From positions 1 to 64,000 of the forward strand of contig CAJWRY010000002.1 of NCBI GenBank assembly GCA_913046155.1: 64,000 bases of DNA. Reading direction: 5' to 3'. The translations under genes were made by a program, and so were the position numbers. The DNA comes from an uncultured Candidatus Nemicrothrix sp. (GTDB taxonomy: Bacteria > Actinomycetota > Acidimicrobiia > Acidimicrobiales > UBA8592). The number at the start of each line of letters is the position of its first letter. Position 1 is the stretch's first letter. The notes under the pieces are model-generated. The model searched no databases. It worked only from the letters and a program-made list of their open reading frames with translations, and was not told the DNA's origin. Of this stretch, positions 52,207 through 62,094 are shown piece after piece.

Positions 52207-52698
52207 ATGGCAATAACGCAAAAAGTAAACGAAATGATGGAAGGCCTTCTCCTATCTTCAGATTTTGAGCTCTACGATATTGAACTAAATGCCGGAATAC
52301 TAAAAGTTACTGTTAATTCAAAGCTCGGAATTACCGTTGACGAGTTAGCAGACATTAACAGAATGATCTCGTCAGAACTTGATAAACAGGATCTCATACA
52401 AAATAAATACACGTTAGAAGTCTCAAGTCCTGGCCTGGAGCGCAAACTGCGAAAAAAAGAGCATTACCTTGGAGCGATTAACGAACGTATCTCAGTAAAG
52501 CTTGGTCCACATGTTGAAGGAGAGCGCAGATATGTGGGGACACTAGTCAAAATAAATGAAGAGATATTGACAATCCAAGATAGCAACGGTAGCCAAGACG
52601 AAATTAATCTCAGTGACGTCACGTCAGCTAAGACAGTTTTTGAATGGGAAAAAAATCCTAAACCTGGCTCAGGGAAAACTCAACCAGGTGTTTCATAG
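52207..52698 (+). CDS. rimP: Ribosome maturation factor RimP
   Basis: 30S assembly factor. 163 aa from ATG 52207, placed by a strong AAAGGAGAAG just upstream. Features: GLLLSSDFELYDIELNAG, then ISSELDKQDLIQNKYTLEVSSPGLERKL and a C-terminal SH3-like barrel. An in-frame ATG at 52129 would add 26 residues encoded through the leader hairpin; the product would be an N-terminal extension unlike the family, so it is not taken as the main start. Ten bases before nusA. Confidence 0.94.
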   Translation: MAITQKVNEMMEGLLLSSDFELYDIELNAGILKVTVNSKLGITVDELADINRMISSELDKQDLIQNKYTLEVSSPGLERKLRKKEHYLGAINERISVKLGPHVEGERRYVGTLVKINEEILTIQDSNGSQDEINLSDVTSAKTVFEWEKNPKPGSGKTQPGVS

Positions 52699-52711
52699 AT
52701 AAGGAGAAATG

Positions 52712-54040
52712 ATGAACGCAGAAATGAAAGAAGCAATAAATGCAATAGCAGCCGATAAGGGGATGCGACCTGAAGTCCTTTATGCGGTTCTAGCTGATGC
52801 TCTAGAATCGGCGTACAAAAAAATGCCCAATGCGCATGAATATGCATGGGTCACCATAGATCCTGACACCATGGAATACAGAGTCATAGCTCAAGATCTC
52901 GATGATGAAGGTGAACCATTTGGAGAAGAATTTGAGGTAACACCAGATAACTTTGGCAGGATAGCTGCTCTTGCATTTAAGCAAGTACTAGCCCAAGGTA
53001 TCCGAGAAGAAGAGCGCGAACAGAAATACGAGGAATACGCAGGACGTGAAGGAGACATTGTTACAGGAATTATTCAACAAAGTGACAGTCGTTACACACT
53101 GTTAGACCTTGGGCGTGTAGAAGCCTTACTTCCTCGAGCCGAACAGGTTCCCAATGAAAGACCCGATAGTAACACGAGGATCAAAGCCTACATTGTTGAA
53201 GTTCGCAAAACTGCCAAAGGGCCTCAAATAGTCGTAAGCAGAACTCACCCGGGTCTTATAAAGCGGCTATTTGAATTAGAGGTACCTGAGATTGCTGATG
53301 GAATAGTAGAAATCAGATCTTGTGCTCGAGAGCCAGGTCACCGAACTAAAATAGCCGTTTGGTCAAATGACCCCAACGTAGATCCGGTCGGTGCCTGTGT
53401 AGGTGCAAGCGGCGCACGTGTTCGCATGATTGTGAATGAACTAAGAGGAGAGAAGATAGACATTGTTCCATTCTCAGAGGAACCTGAAGAGTTTGTTTCA
53501 AAGGCTTTGTCCCCAGCAAAGGTCCAAGAAGTTCGTATTGACTCGGAAACAGGCACTGCAGATGTAATAGTCCCCGACTATCAACTTTCTCTAGCAATTG
53601 GTAAAGAGGGCCAAAATGCAAGGCTATCTGCGCGACTTACTGGCTGGCGAATAGACATAAAGTCAGAAACGCAACAAGCCGAAGAAGACGCATATCAAAA
53701 TGTTGATTGGGCTGAAGGAGAATGGGTAGAGGATCCAGAAACTGGAGAACAAGTCTGGCAACCAGCTGAAGGAGGGCCAGCCGTCTCAGCAGAGGAGTGG
53801 GAAGCCACATCCGACACTGAAGAAGATGCTGAAACAGCTACTACTGATGCTGAATCCGGTTCAGAACCCGCAGCCGAAGAAGTGACTCAATCCGATGAAA
53901 CTATAGATGACAAGCAGGAAGAAGATAGCGAGTCTGTCGAAATTAATGATGATACTACCACCGAGAATGAAGAGGTATTGCCCGACGATGATGAAGCAAA
54001 GCTAGACTCACCAGAAGATGAATCTCTTCAAGAAACCTAA
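52712..54040 (+). CDS. nusA: Transcription elongation/termination factor NusA
   Basis: RNA polymerase-binding factor. 442 aa from ATG 52712, five bases after AAGGAGA; ATG 52709 is too close to it. N-terminal polymerase-binding domain (1-105), S1 domain (about 110-180), KH1 (GACVGASGARVRMIVNEL) and KH2 (LAIGKEGQNARLSARLTG), then from about residue 330 an acidic tail of over 100 residues rich in Glu, Asp, Thr and Ser. The ylxR gene that often follows nusA is absent. Confidence 0.95.
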   Translation: MNAEMKEAINAIAADKGMRPEVLYAVLADALESAYKKMPNAHEYAWVTIDPDTMEYRVIAQDLDDEGEPFGEEFEVTPDNFGRIAALAFKQVLAQGIREEEREQKYEEYAGREGDIVTGIIQQSDSRYTLLDLGRVEALLPRAEQVPNERPDSNTRIKAYIVEVRKTAKGPQIVVSRTHPGLIKRLFELEVPEIADGIVEIRSCAREPGHRTKIAVWSNDPNVDPVGACVGASGARVRMIVNELRGEKIDIVPFSEEPEEFVSKALSPAKVQEVRIDSETGTADVIVPDYQLSLAIGKEGQNARLSARLTGWRIDIKSETQQAEEDAYQNVDWAEGEWVEDPETGEQVWQPAEGGPAVSAEEWEATSDTEEDAETATTDAESGSEPAAEEVTQSDETIDDKQEEDSESVEINDDTTTENEEVLPDDDEAKLDSPEDESLQET

Positions 54041-54175
54041 AAGATTCTTTAAGAGGATGGCGGATCAGTCTTAACACGCTAATCTGTACAATCGGGAAAA
54101 CAGTAATGACAATGAGATCACAATGACCTTATAGGAGAAACGAGCGGCGGCTCGAGATAAAGAGAAGTAACCAAA

Positions 54176-56839
54176 TTGCCAGCAAAAGTACGTGTTTATG
54201 AACTAGCCAGAGAGCTAGACGTAACGAATAAGGAAATCATCGCTCTTTGCGAGTCTTTAGGAATTGATGCCAAAAGCCATAGCTCCAGTCTCGTTGAGGC
54301 TCAAGCAGACAGAGTACGAAAGAAAGCAATATCTGATGGCATTGCGACTGAAAAGTCCCAAGATAAGGCAAAACCAAACTCAGAGGCAGAAAAGGATTCA
54401 GATCCAGCGAATCAAGGTGAATCTAAAAAGACTGTCAAGGCAGTAAGTTCTAAGAAACCACCACCGAGCAAGACCAAGAAAACGGAAAGCACACCAAAAT
54501 CTGAAGATACGAGCGTTGTTAGCTCTAGAAAACCGCCATCTAAACCGAGCACAGATAAGCCCTCAACAAATGATGCAAAAGCGGGTAAATCAAAACCAAC
54601 AGAAACAAAGGCTACCTCAGAGACGGGTGCCCCCAAAGCGCCACCCGTCTCTGCAACAGGGAAACCTATACCCCCTCCTCCCGGACCTATCTCAAAATCA
54701 GGGCGACCAATACCACCACCTCCTGGTCGAGGTGGTAGAGGACCATCCACAGAGGCACAGCGTGGCGGCCCAAATATGCAAAGGCGCAGACAAGCTAGTC
54801 CAGGACCTTCGAGAAATGATAGTGGATCATTTGGGGGCCCAAGAGGAACAAGACCCGCCGGTGGGCCAGTTGCCGATTTCTTACCGAAACCGGGACAGGG
54901 AGGAAAGCCATCAACTGGGAAACCTGGTAGTGGGAGACCGGGCGGACCTAATCAGCGTCCCCAGAGAAAAAAGAAAGGGAGAAGACGTAGGCGACAAGAA
55001 GAGCTTCAACCAATGGACACTCCGGCTTATACTCCTGAAGATGCTCCAGTCCCTGAAGGAGAAGTAGTTATTGAACGCGCTTCGTCCTCAATAGACGTCG
55101 CACCAAAACTAAACCGAAAAACTGCAGACGTCGTCAGATTCCTAATGGAGCAGGGGGAGATGGTTACGGCAACACAGTCGCTGACAGATGACATGATAGA
55201 GCTTTTCGCTGCGGAGATTGGTGCAGAGGTGCGACTAGTTGACCCCGGCGAGGAGCAAGAAATTGAACTACAAAAGAAATTAGAAAAGAACCTGATAAGC
55301 GACGATGACGACTCAATCCATAGTCGACCGCCAGTCATTACAGTCATGGGGCACGTAGACCATGGCAAAACAAAACTACTTGACCAGATCCGGCAAGCAA
55401 ACATTGTTGCCGGAGAAGCAGGAGGTATCACTCAACACATTGGTGCATATCAAGTCACTCTTGACGGGAATACTCTAACTTTCTTAGACACACCAGGTCA
55501 CGCCGCATTTACAGCTATGAGGGCACGAGGGGCAGAAGCTACTGACATAGTTGTGTTAGTCGTTGCGGCAGATGATGGAGTCATGCCTCAGACTGTAGAA
55601 GCGATTAACCACGCAAAAGCGGCAAAAGTCCCGATAATCGTAGCCGTTAATAAAATAGACCTCGAGAGTGCGGACGCTCAAAGGGTTCTTGGTGAACTAG
55701 CAGAGCATGAGCTGGTTCCTGAAGCGTGGGGTGGCGACACAATCGTTGTTGAAATATCTGCTCTGGAGAATATAGGAGTTGATGATCTCCTAGAGAATCT
55801 CAACCTTATTGCTGAAGTAGAAGATTTGAAAGCCTCAGCTCAAGGTCGAGCTTCTGGAGTTGTTTTAGAGTCTCACCTCGATATCGGCCGTGGGCCTGTA
55901 GCAACAGTCTTAGTCCAACAAGGAACCCTCTCGGTCGGGGACCCGATAGTAGCAGGACCCTCATGGGGAAGAGTACGAGCCCTTGTCTCAGACACAGGAG
56001 AGCAAGTACACGATGCAGGTCCATCATGTCCAGTTCAAGTTTTGGGAATGTCGGACGTTGCGATTGCCGGTGACGAGTTCATTGTCGCTCCAGATGAACG
56101 AACAGCAAGAGATGTCGCCGATACACGCGAACACTATCAGAGAGTTGCAACAATAGGAAGGGACTCTTCGGCAGGATCAGGCGGTGGACGTCTTGAAGAT
56201 TTATTCAGCCAGATAAGTACCGGTGAGCAAGCAACGCTCAATTTGATTTTGAAAGCTGACGTAAATGGATCTCTTGAAGCTGTTAGAGAAAGCATTAAAA
56301 AATTAGAAAGAGATGAGGTGAAAGTATCTTTCGTTCATGCTGGAGTAGGGGCCATAACTGAAAATGATATTCAACTGGCCGCAACATCCAACTCCACTGT
56401 ACTTGGATTCAACGTGCGCCCAGACCGCAAAGCACGTGAAGTAGCAGACCATGAGCAAGTTGAAATTCGTAATTATGAAATTATCTACAAACTCCTCGAA
56501 GATATTGAATCAGCAATGGTGGGTATGCTTGTACCTGAGTTTGAAGAAATCGTAACCGGAGAAGCAGAAGTAAGAGAAATTTACAGGGTTCCACGTATAG
56601 GAGCTATCGCTGGGTGTTATGTGCTTAATGGTAAGATTACACGAGGCTCCAAAGTACGATTCCTTCGCGAAGGTGTAATTATCTGGAAAGGTGAAATCTC
56701 CTCACTAAGACGATTCAAAGATGATGTACCTGAGGTTGCATCTGGATACGAATGCGGCATAGGCCTCTCGGACTTCCAAGATCTGAAAGAGGGAGATATT
56801 ATCGAAACCTTTGATGAAAAGCAGATAGAAATTACTTAA
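54176..56839 (+). CDS. infB: Translation initiation factor IF-2
   Basis: GTPase that brings fMet-tRNA to the 30S subunit. 887 aa. IF2N-type start PAKVRVYELARELDVTNKEI after a TTG at 54176; a Pro/Ser/Lys/Gly-rich linker (about 50-290) with PPPPG repeats; second IF2N (about 310-370); G domain with GHVDHGKT (391-398), DTPGHAAF and NKID; and C-terminal domains II-IV. The weak TTG start with GAAG seven bases before it is supported by the family N-terminus. The 135-base gap to nusA contains a short CGAGC-GGCG-GCTCG hairpin (54144-54157). Confidence 0.96.
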   Translation: MPAKVRVYELARELDVTNKEIIALCESLGIDAKSHSSSLVEAQADRVRKKAISDGIATEKSQDKAKPNSEAEKDSDPANQGESKKTVKAVSSKKPPPSKTKKTESTPKSEDTSVVSSRKPPSKPSTDKPSTNDAKAGKSKPTETKATSETGAPKAPPVSATGKPIPPPPGPISKSGRPIPPPPGRGGRGPSTEAQRGGPNMQRRRQASPGPSRNDSGSFGGPRGTRPAGGPVADFLPKPGQGGKPSTGKPGSGRPGGPNQRPQRKKKGRRRRRQEELQPMDTPAYTPEDAPVPEGEVVIERASSSIDVAPKLNRKTADVVRFLMEQGEMVTATQSLTDDMIELFAAEIGAEVRLVDPGEEQEIELQKKLEKNLISDDDDSIHSRPPVITVMGHVDHGKTKLLDQIRQANIVAGEAGGITQHIGAYQVTLDGNTLTFLDTPGHAAFTAMRARGAEATDIVVLVVAADDGVMPQTVEAINHAKAAKVPIIVAVNKIDLESADAQRVLGELAEHELVPEAWGGDTIVVEISALENIGVDDLLENLNLIAEVEDLKASAQGRASGVVLESHLDIGRGPVATVLVQQGTLSVGDPIVAGPSWGRVRALVSDTGEQVHDAGPSCPVQVLGMSDVAIAGDEFIVAPDERTARDVADTREHYQRVATIGRDSSAGSGGGRLEDLFSQISTGEQATLNLILKADVNGSLEAVRESIKKLERDEVKVSFVHAGVGAITENDIQLAATSNSTVLGFNVRPDRKAREVADHEQVEIRNYEIIYKLLEDIESAMVGMLVPEFEEIVTGEAEVREIYRVPRIGAIAGCYVLNGKITRGSKVRFLREGVIIWKGEISSLRRFKDDVPEVASGYECGIGLSDFQDLKEGDIIETFDEKQIEIT

Positions 56840-56864
56840 ACACAATTCAAAATTCACTACCGGA

Positions 56865-57257
56865 ATGCCAAAACGACGAAAAAATCAAAAGAGAGATTAC
56901 CAACGTAGCGACCGCCTCAACGAATTGCTTCGTGAGGTTCTAGCCCAAGAACTTGAGCGAATCAGTGACACGGAATTGGGTCTTGTCAGTATCACTTCTG
57001 TTCAAGTAGACAACGAATTAACCAAAGCAAAGGTTTTCCTGTCATCGCTTGATGAGGAAGAACAGCTAGTACAAAAGGTAAGCCGCTACAAAGGAAAATT
57101 CCGCAAGGCTATCGGGGATCAAGCAAGAATCCGAAGAGTTCCTGAGCTCGAATTTATTCTTGACCCATCAATCTCTGCGAGTACAAGGATTGATGAGATT
57201 CTGGCCGACATTCATGCCACAGAAAAGTCAAATAATCATGGCGCAAACGACAACTAA
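56865..57257 (+). CDS. rbfA: Ribosome-binding factor A
   Basis: Cold-adaptation 30S assembly factor that binds near 16S helix 1. 130 aa with the KH-like core QRSDRLNELLREVLAQELERIS, VSITSVQVDNELTKAKVFLS and IRRVPELEFILDPSI. ATG 56865 gives a basic MPKRRKNQKRDY start. The last 20 bases overlap truB. Confidence 0.95.
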   Translation: MPKRRKNQKRDYQRSDRLNELLREVLAQELERISDTELGLVSITSVQVDNELTKAKVFLSSLDEEEQLVQKVSRYKGKFRKAIGDQARIRRVPELEFILDPSISASTRIDEILADIHATEKSNNHGANDN

Positions 57258-58116
57258 ACACGGCTTCGCAATTGTTGACAAAGAAATTGGCTGGACAAGT
57301 CATGACGTTGTAGCGAAAGCTAGAGGTATTTTCGGAACGAAAAAAATAGGCCACTCAGGGACATTAGACCCCCCAGCTTCTGGGGTTCTTATTCTAGGTT
57401 TAGGTAAAGCCACTAGGCTATTAAGATTTATAACTGAACTGCCAAAAGAATACGAAGCCACCATGGTAATAGGCGCTGAAACAAGTACCTTAGACGCAGA
57501 TGGGGAAGTTCTCAGGAGAACAAACAGCAAACCGTCACTCAAGGAACTTCAAGCAATATCAGTAAATTTTATTGGGGAAATAAACCAAATCCCCCCTATG
57601 GTGTCAGCAGTAAAAGTGCAAGGAAAACGACTTTACGAAATAGCGCGCGAGGGGAAAGAGATCACCCGCGAGCCAAGAAAAGTCAAAATACACGAACTAT
57701 CAGTATCTGATGGTCCAGAAAATAATGTATTCACGCTGAGAGTTAAATGCGGATCAGGAACTTATATACGATCACTTGTATCAGATATTGCCCAACAAGC
57801 AGGATCTCTTGGCCATGTAGGAACTCTTCGGAGAACAGCAATTGGTTCCCACAACGAGATTGAAGCTTCGCAAGTTGAGGAAGCGGCAATCATCAAGCTA
57901 ACCGAAGGACTAAAAGATTACGAAATAATTCAAGTCGATGATACGATGCGAGATCGTATAAAAGTTGGGGCAGTAGTAAAAACTGAAGAACTCTCACCTA
58001 CAAAACCTCAAGGACCTTGGGCTATCGTAGACTCTGAACAAAACCTGTTAGCTATGTATGAAAACTTTAAAACCGGTACGTTGAAACCAGCAGTTGTCTT
58101 GCCACAGGAGAATTAA
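57238..58116 (+). CDS. truB: tRNA pseudouridine(55) synthase TruB
   Basis: Makes the T-loop pseudouridine. 292 aa from ATG 57238 (MAQTTTKHGFAIVDKEIGWTS). The catalytic Asp is in SGTLDPPASGVLI; the usual GHTGTLDP reads GHSGTLDP, with HSG for HTG. RLYEIAREGKEITR and the CGSGTYIRSLVSD motif confirm the family. Overlaps rbfA by 20 bases, and ribF follows after three bases. Confidence 0.95.
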   Translation: MAQTTTKHGFAIVDKEIGWTSHDVVAKARGIFGTKKIGHSGTLDPPASGVLILGLGKATRLLRFITELPKEYEATMVIGAETSTLDADGEVLRRTNSKPSLKELQAISVNFIGEINQIPPMVSAVKVQGKRLYEIAREGKEITREPRKVKIHELSVSDGPENNVFTLRVKCGSGTYIRSLVSDIAQQAGSLGHVGTLRRTAIGSHNEIEASQVEEAAIIKLTEGLKDYEIIQVDDTMRDRIKVGAVVKTEELSPTKPQGPWAIVDSEQNLLAMYENFKTGTLKPAVVLPQEN

Positions 58117-58119
58117 GAA

Positions 58120-59067
58120 ATGGGTGCCATTCAAATCATCAGCGATAATGAAGTACTCCCCGAAAGCGTTGATCAAACAGTCGCCTCGATAGGAGTATTC
58201 GATGGAGTTCACAAGGGTCACCAACAACTCCTGCACCTGGTCAAGGGCAAGTCAATTTCAGGCGCAATTCCTTCAGTTGTAATCACTTTTGACCGACACC
58301 CCACGGAAGTCACAAGTCCAGAAAACGCCCCCAAAGTTCTTACCCCATTATCTAAAAAAATACTGTTACTAGATGAATTAGGAATTGATTATGTGTACGT
58401 TCTTACATTCAACGAAAGCAGAGCATCGACTCCCGCTGTGAAATTCATAAATGAAATCTTTGTTGAAGCGGTAAGAGCAAAAGCAATTTTCGTCGGAGAG
58501 GATTTCAAATTCGGCCATAAAAGAACTGGGAACGTTGACCTTCTCAAATCTGAAGGCCAAGCATTAGGCATCTCAGTAAATGGGGTGGGTCTTTTCAATT
58601 CTGAGACATCAAACGAAGAGCCCATCTCCTCAACTGCGATAAGAAAACATTTAAAAGATGGAGAGTTAGCTGCTGCAAATGAAAAGCTAGGAAGACCGTA
58701 TTCCATATCGGGTAAGGTAATTTCCGGTGATCAGCGTGGACGGGCCATAGGTTTCCCAACAGCAAATATCAAGCTCGACGAAAAAATAGCGTTGCCATCA
58801 GACGGGGTCTACGCTGCAACGTACTTGGGAAAGAATGGAGCCTCAAAAATAGCCGCCGTTAATATAGGTAAACGACCAACATTCTCAGATGGAACGAAAT
58901 CAATCGTTGAAGCACATCTACTAGATTTTGAAGGCAACTTATACGGAGATGACGCCACTATTATCTTCCATGAAAGAATTCGCTCTGAAAGAAAATTTGC
59001 CGGACTGGAAGAATTTCAGCTTCAGCTAGAAAACGACCTGACTCAAATAAGGGAATTATTGACCTAA
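58120..59067 (+). CDS. ribF: Bifunctional riboflavin kinase / FMN adenylyltransferase
   Basis: Makes FMN and FAD. 315 aa. The FMN adenylyltransferase half carries GVFDGVHKGHQQLL (HxGH) near residue 25 and the ISSTAIR motif; the riboflavin-kinase half carries GRAIGFPTANIKLD and IVEAHLLDFEGNLYGDD. ATG 58120 follows AGGAG. Standard truB-ribF-rpsO order. Confidence 0.95.
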   Translation: MGAIQIISDNEVLPESVDQTVASIGVFDGVHKGHQQLLHLVKGKSISGAIPSVVITFDRHPTEVTSPENAPKVLTPLSKKILLLDELGIDYVYVLTFNESRASTPAVKFINEIFVEAVRAKAIFVGEDFKFGHKRTGNVDLLKSEGQALGISVNGVGLFNSETSNEEPISSTAIRKHLKDGELAAANEKLGRPYSISGKVISGDQRGRAIGFPTANIKLDEKIALPSDGVYAATYLGKNGASKIAAVNIGKRPTFSDGTKSIVEAHLLDFEGNLYGDDATIIFHERIRSERKFAGLEEFQLQLENDLTQIRELLT

Positions 59068-59192
59068 TCACCTCCTATTAAGTTGGGTTTTCTAACAGGC
59101 AAGGTAACCTTTTCTAATGTCACAAAAGTGATATTTTGCCTGATTGAGCGGTAATCGTCATGAAGGCAGGGTCAGAAACCCAAAGGAAATAA

Positions 59193-59462
59193 ATGGCAGC
59201 AAATCTTAAACCTAAAAATGAAACTATTGAAGAGCACAGACTTCATGACTCCGATACAGGATCCCCTGAAGTTCAAATAGCTCTACTAACTGACAGAATC
59301 AATCACCTAACAGAGCATCTCAAATCACATAAAAAGGATCATCACAGTCGAAGAGGACTCTTGATGCTCGTCGGCCGACGACGAAGAATGCTTGACTACG
59401 TCAAGGATAACGACATTGAACGCTACAGAAATATCATTGCAAAATTAGGATTGCGACGTTAA
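59193..59462 (+). CDS. rpsO: 30S ribosomal protein S15
   Basis: 89 aa, exact family length. HDSDTGSPEVQIALLTDRINHLTEHL and the DHHSRRGLLMLVGRRRRMLDY core are intact. The 125-base upstream gap has a small GGGT-CAGAA-ACCC hairpin (59169-59181) directly before the AAAGGAAA ribosome-binding site, which could take part in the known type of S15 autoregulation (inference). Confidence 0.97.
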   Translation: MAANLKPKNETIEEHRLHDSDTGSPEVQIALLTDRINHLTEHLKSHKKDHHSRRGLLMLVGRRRRMLDYVKDNDIERYRNIIAKLGLRR

Positions 59463-59512
59463 AGCTAACCTTTGGTGTAGAATTTAAGAAACCAAATAAG
59501 GTAACTGAAAAC

Positions 59513-59593
59513 CAACATCGAAAAGATTGGCTGCCAGTTGAAAGCGCCTAATAACCTAGGCGTCTTCAACTGGAAAGCTGAACTCCGATGTTG
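59513..59593 (+). promoter_or_regulatory. Long interrupted stem-loop in the rpsO-pnp gap
   Basis: Three nested arms: CAACATCG (59513-59520) with CGATGTTG (59586-59593); CCAGTTGAA (59534-59542) with TTCAACTGG (59565-59573); CGCCTA (59545-59550) with TAGGCG (59557-59562), loop ATAACC. The internal 13- and 12-base segments are unpaired. In E. coli a similar pnp leader stem is cut by RNase III to start PNPase autoregulation; here the shape is seen and the role inferred. Confidence 0.65.
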
Positions 59594-59654
59594 ATGTCCA
59601 TAGGATCGTCCTTGGGCGAAATAATATGAGGTATATCCTCAAAAGGAGTTAAAC

Positions 59655-62030
59655 ATGGCAGATGCCATAACAGTCAGTGGCGCAATCAGCGCTGATGATA
59701 AAACAATGAAACTTGAGACTGGAGTACTGGCCAGCCTAGCTAATGGGGCAGTAGTCGTAAGCGTAGGGAAAACAACAGTGCTCGTTACTGCGACAGCAAA
59801 CAAGAGCGCCAAGCCAGGAACGGATTTCTTTCCGCTAACTGTAGATTTCGAAGAAAGAAGTTATGCGGCAGGTAAGATACCCGGTTCTTTTTTCCGTCGT
59901 GAAGGCAGAGCAAGCGAGTCAGCAATTCTGGCTTGTCGACTTACTGACCGTCCGTTGCGTCCGCTCTTCCCTGATGGATTCCGCAACGACGTTCACATAG
60001 TTGCCACAATTCTAGGAGCCGATCAAGAGAACCCTTATGACGTCCCAGCGATCAATGCTGCATCTGCAGCATTGTGTATCTCTGATATTCCTTTTCAGGG
60101 ACCTCTTGGTTGTGTCAGAATAGCCTTCGATCAAGATGGCGAATGGATTTCCCACCCAACCTATGAAGAAGGCGAGCTTTCAACATTTGAGATGGTTGTA
60201 GCAGGGAGACTACTCGAAAACGGTGATGTAGCTGTCATGATGGTTGAGGCCGGCGGCACAGAGAACGCGTGGAGTTACTACGAAACGGGAGCACCCAAAG
60301 TAGATGAAAAAGTCTTAGCAGCCGGACTTGAATTCGCAAAAGAGCCAATCAAGTTAGCTATTGCGCTTCAGGAAGAATTGATTGAGAGCAGTGGAGAAAT
60401 TTCTAAGATGGAAGTCACTCTTGCAGTAGATTACTCCCAAGAAATCATGGAAGCTGTCAAAGAAGTAGGCTCCGGGTCATTGGCAGAAAGCCAAACCATC
60501 GCTGATAAAACGCAGCGTGCCGAAGCAGAGTCTCAAGCAGCCTCTTCGATACTAGATGATGTCCTGAAGCGTTTTGATGGAGAGGACAATGCTGAAACTC
60601 AAATCAAAGCAGCGATTCGGTCATTAACCAAAGAACTTGTCCGAAAGCGAATTGTTGAGGAAGGCTTGAGAATTGATGGAAGAACTCCAGCAGACCTTAG
60701 GCAGCTTTCCTCTGACGTTGGAATTCTCCCCACAGCACATGGTTCAGGATTGTTCCAGCGTGGGGAAACTCAGGTACTAAACATAACGACATTAGGGACC
60801 AAACGAATGGATCAAATGATTGATGGAATTGATCCAATAACGCGGAAACGATACATGCATCACTATAATTTCCCTCCATTCTCTACAGGGGAACCGGGGT
60901 TCATGAGAGGGCCAAAGCGACGAGAAATAGGACACGGAGCACTAGCAGAGAGAGCATTACTTCCTGTAATTCCTAGCGAAGAAGAATGGCCGTATACGCT
61001 CAGGCTAGTTTCAGATGTCATGTCATCGAACGGATCAACATCAATGGCCTCAGTTTGCTCCTCAACCCTTTCCTTGATGGATGCTGGTGTTCCCATTAAA
61101 GCCCCAGTCGCTGGTATAGCAATGGGACTTGTCTTTTCCGAAGGAAAATATATAACTCTTACAGATATTCTCGGGGCTGAAGACGCCTTCGGGGATATGG
61201 ACTTTAAGGTAGCAGGAACCTCTGATGTGATAACAGCACTTCAACTCGATACGAAAATAGAAGGAATTCCAGCTGATGTGCTCGCCTCGGCACTAGATCA
61301 GGCAAAGGACGCGCGAATGGAAATCCTAAGCGTTATGAACGCAGCCATTGCAGAACCTAGAGATGACGTACGGGATGTAGCTCCAAAAATAATTAGCTTT
61401 GAAATCCCAATGGATAAAATAGGCGAGGTTATTGGTCCGAAAGGGAAAGTCATTAACGCAATCCAACAAGAGACCGGAGCTGAAGTCATCGTTGATGACG
61501 ATGGAGTCATGGGATCTGTTTCTATCGCGGGAACCGATCGAGATGCTGTTTATGAGGCTCAAAGGCAAATCAATCTAATCCTAGACCCACCTACGGCTGA
61601 TGTCGGGGGAGTCTATGCTGGAAAAGTTGTCAACATTACAAATTTTGGAGCTTTCGTTAACATTTTGCCTGGACGAGATGGCCTGCTCCATATATCAAAA
61701 ATAGGTGGCGGTAAAAGGATAAAGCGAGTGGAAGACGTCCTAGATTTAGGTCAAGAAATTGAAGTCAAGGTTGAAGATATAGATCCAAATGGGAAAATAA
61801 GCCTTGTTCTCACCGGTGAAGTCCAGCACAATGAGGACTCCAACGAGGATCAAGAGAATCCCAAAGAAGAAACTTCCGCTAAAAAAGAATCACAAAAGAC
61901 CTCAAGTTTCGAAGACGAATTTGAAGAAAGCTTAGCTGAGGAGCTCGGAGAACTAGGACCTGAGGCTATCGGCGGAAATCAGCAACGAAACAGAAACCGC
62001 AAAGGGAAAGGTCGGGGTGGCAGAAGATAG
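59655..62030 (+). CDS. pnp: Polyribonucleotide nucleotidyltransferase
   Basis: Phosphorolytic 3'-5' exoribonuclease of the degradosome type. 791 aa, full length plus a tail. Two RNase PH domains (about 10-230 and 330-555, the second with the RGETQVLNITTLG and FMRGPKRREIGHGALAERAL motifs), a KH domain (PMDKIGEVIGPKGKVINAI near 590) and an S1 domain (about 650-720). A Glu-rich then Arg/Lys/Gly-rich tail ends RNRKGKGRGGRR. ATG 59655 follows AAAGGAG. Long structured leader upstream. Confidence 0.96.
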   Translation: MADAITVSGAISADDKTMKLETGVLASLANGAVVVSVGKTTVLVTATANKSAKPGTDFFPLTVDFEERSYAAGKIPGSFFRREGRASESAILACRLTDRPLRPLFPDGFRNDVHIVATILGADQENPYDVPAINAASAALCISDIPFQGPLGCVRIAFDQDGEWISHPTYEEGELSTFEMVVAGRLLENGDVAVMMVEAGGTENAWSYYETGAPKVDEKVLAAGLEFAKEPIKLAIALQEELIESSGEISKMEVTLAVDYSQEIMEAVKEVGSGSLAESQTIADKTQRAEAESQAASSILDDVLKRFDGEDNAETQIKAAIRSLTKELVRKRIVEEGLRIDGRTPADLRQLSSDVGILPTAHGSGLFQRGETQVLNITTLGTKRMDQMIDGIDPITRKRYMHHYNFPPFSTGEPGFMRGPKRREIGHGALAERALLPVIPSEEEWPYTLRLVSDVMSSNGSTSMASVCSSTLSLMDAGVPIKAPVAGIAMGLVFSEGKYITLTDILGAEDAFGDMDFKVAGTSDVITALQLDTKIEGIPADVLASALDQAKDARMEILSVMNAAIAEPRDDVRDVAPKIISFEIPMDKIGEVIGPKGKVINAIQQETGAEVIVDDDGVMGSVSIAGTDRDAVYEAQRQINLILDPPTADVGGVYAGKVVNITNFGAFVNILPGRDGLLHISKIGGGKRIKRVEDVLDLGQEIEVKVEDIDPNGKISLVLTGEVQHNEDSNEDQENPKEETSAKKESQKTSSFEDEFEESLAEELGELGPEAIGGNQQRNRNRKGKGRGGRR

Positions 62031-62094
62031 GGTCTGCCGTCACTCTTCTTGCTAAATAAAAGCTAATCTGTGACCGGCATGGCAATATTGGGTT

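Noticed and set aside
54516..55067. 183-codon alternative frame in infB
   Set aside because: Overlaps the low-complexity Pro/Gly/Lys linker of IF-2; repetitive composition keeps other frames open by chance.
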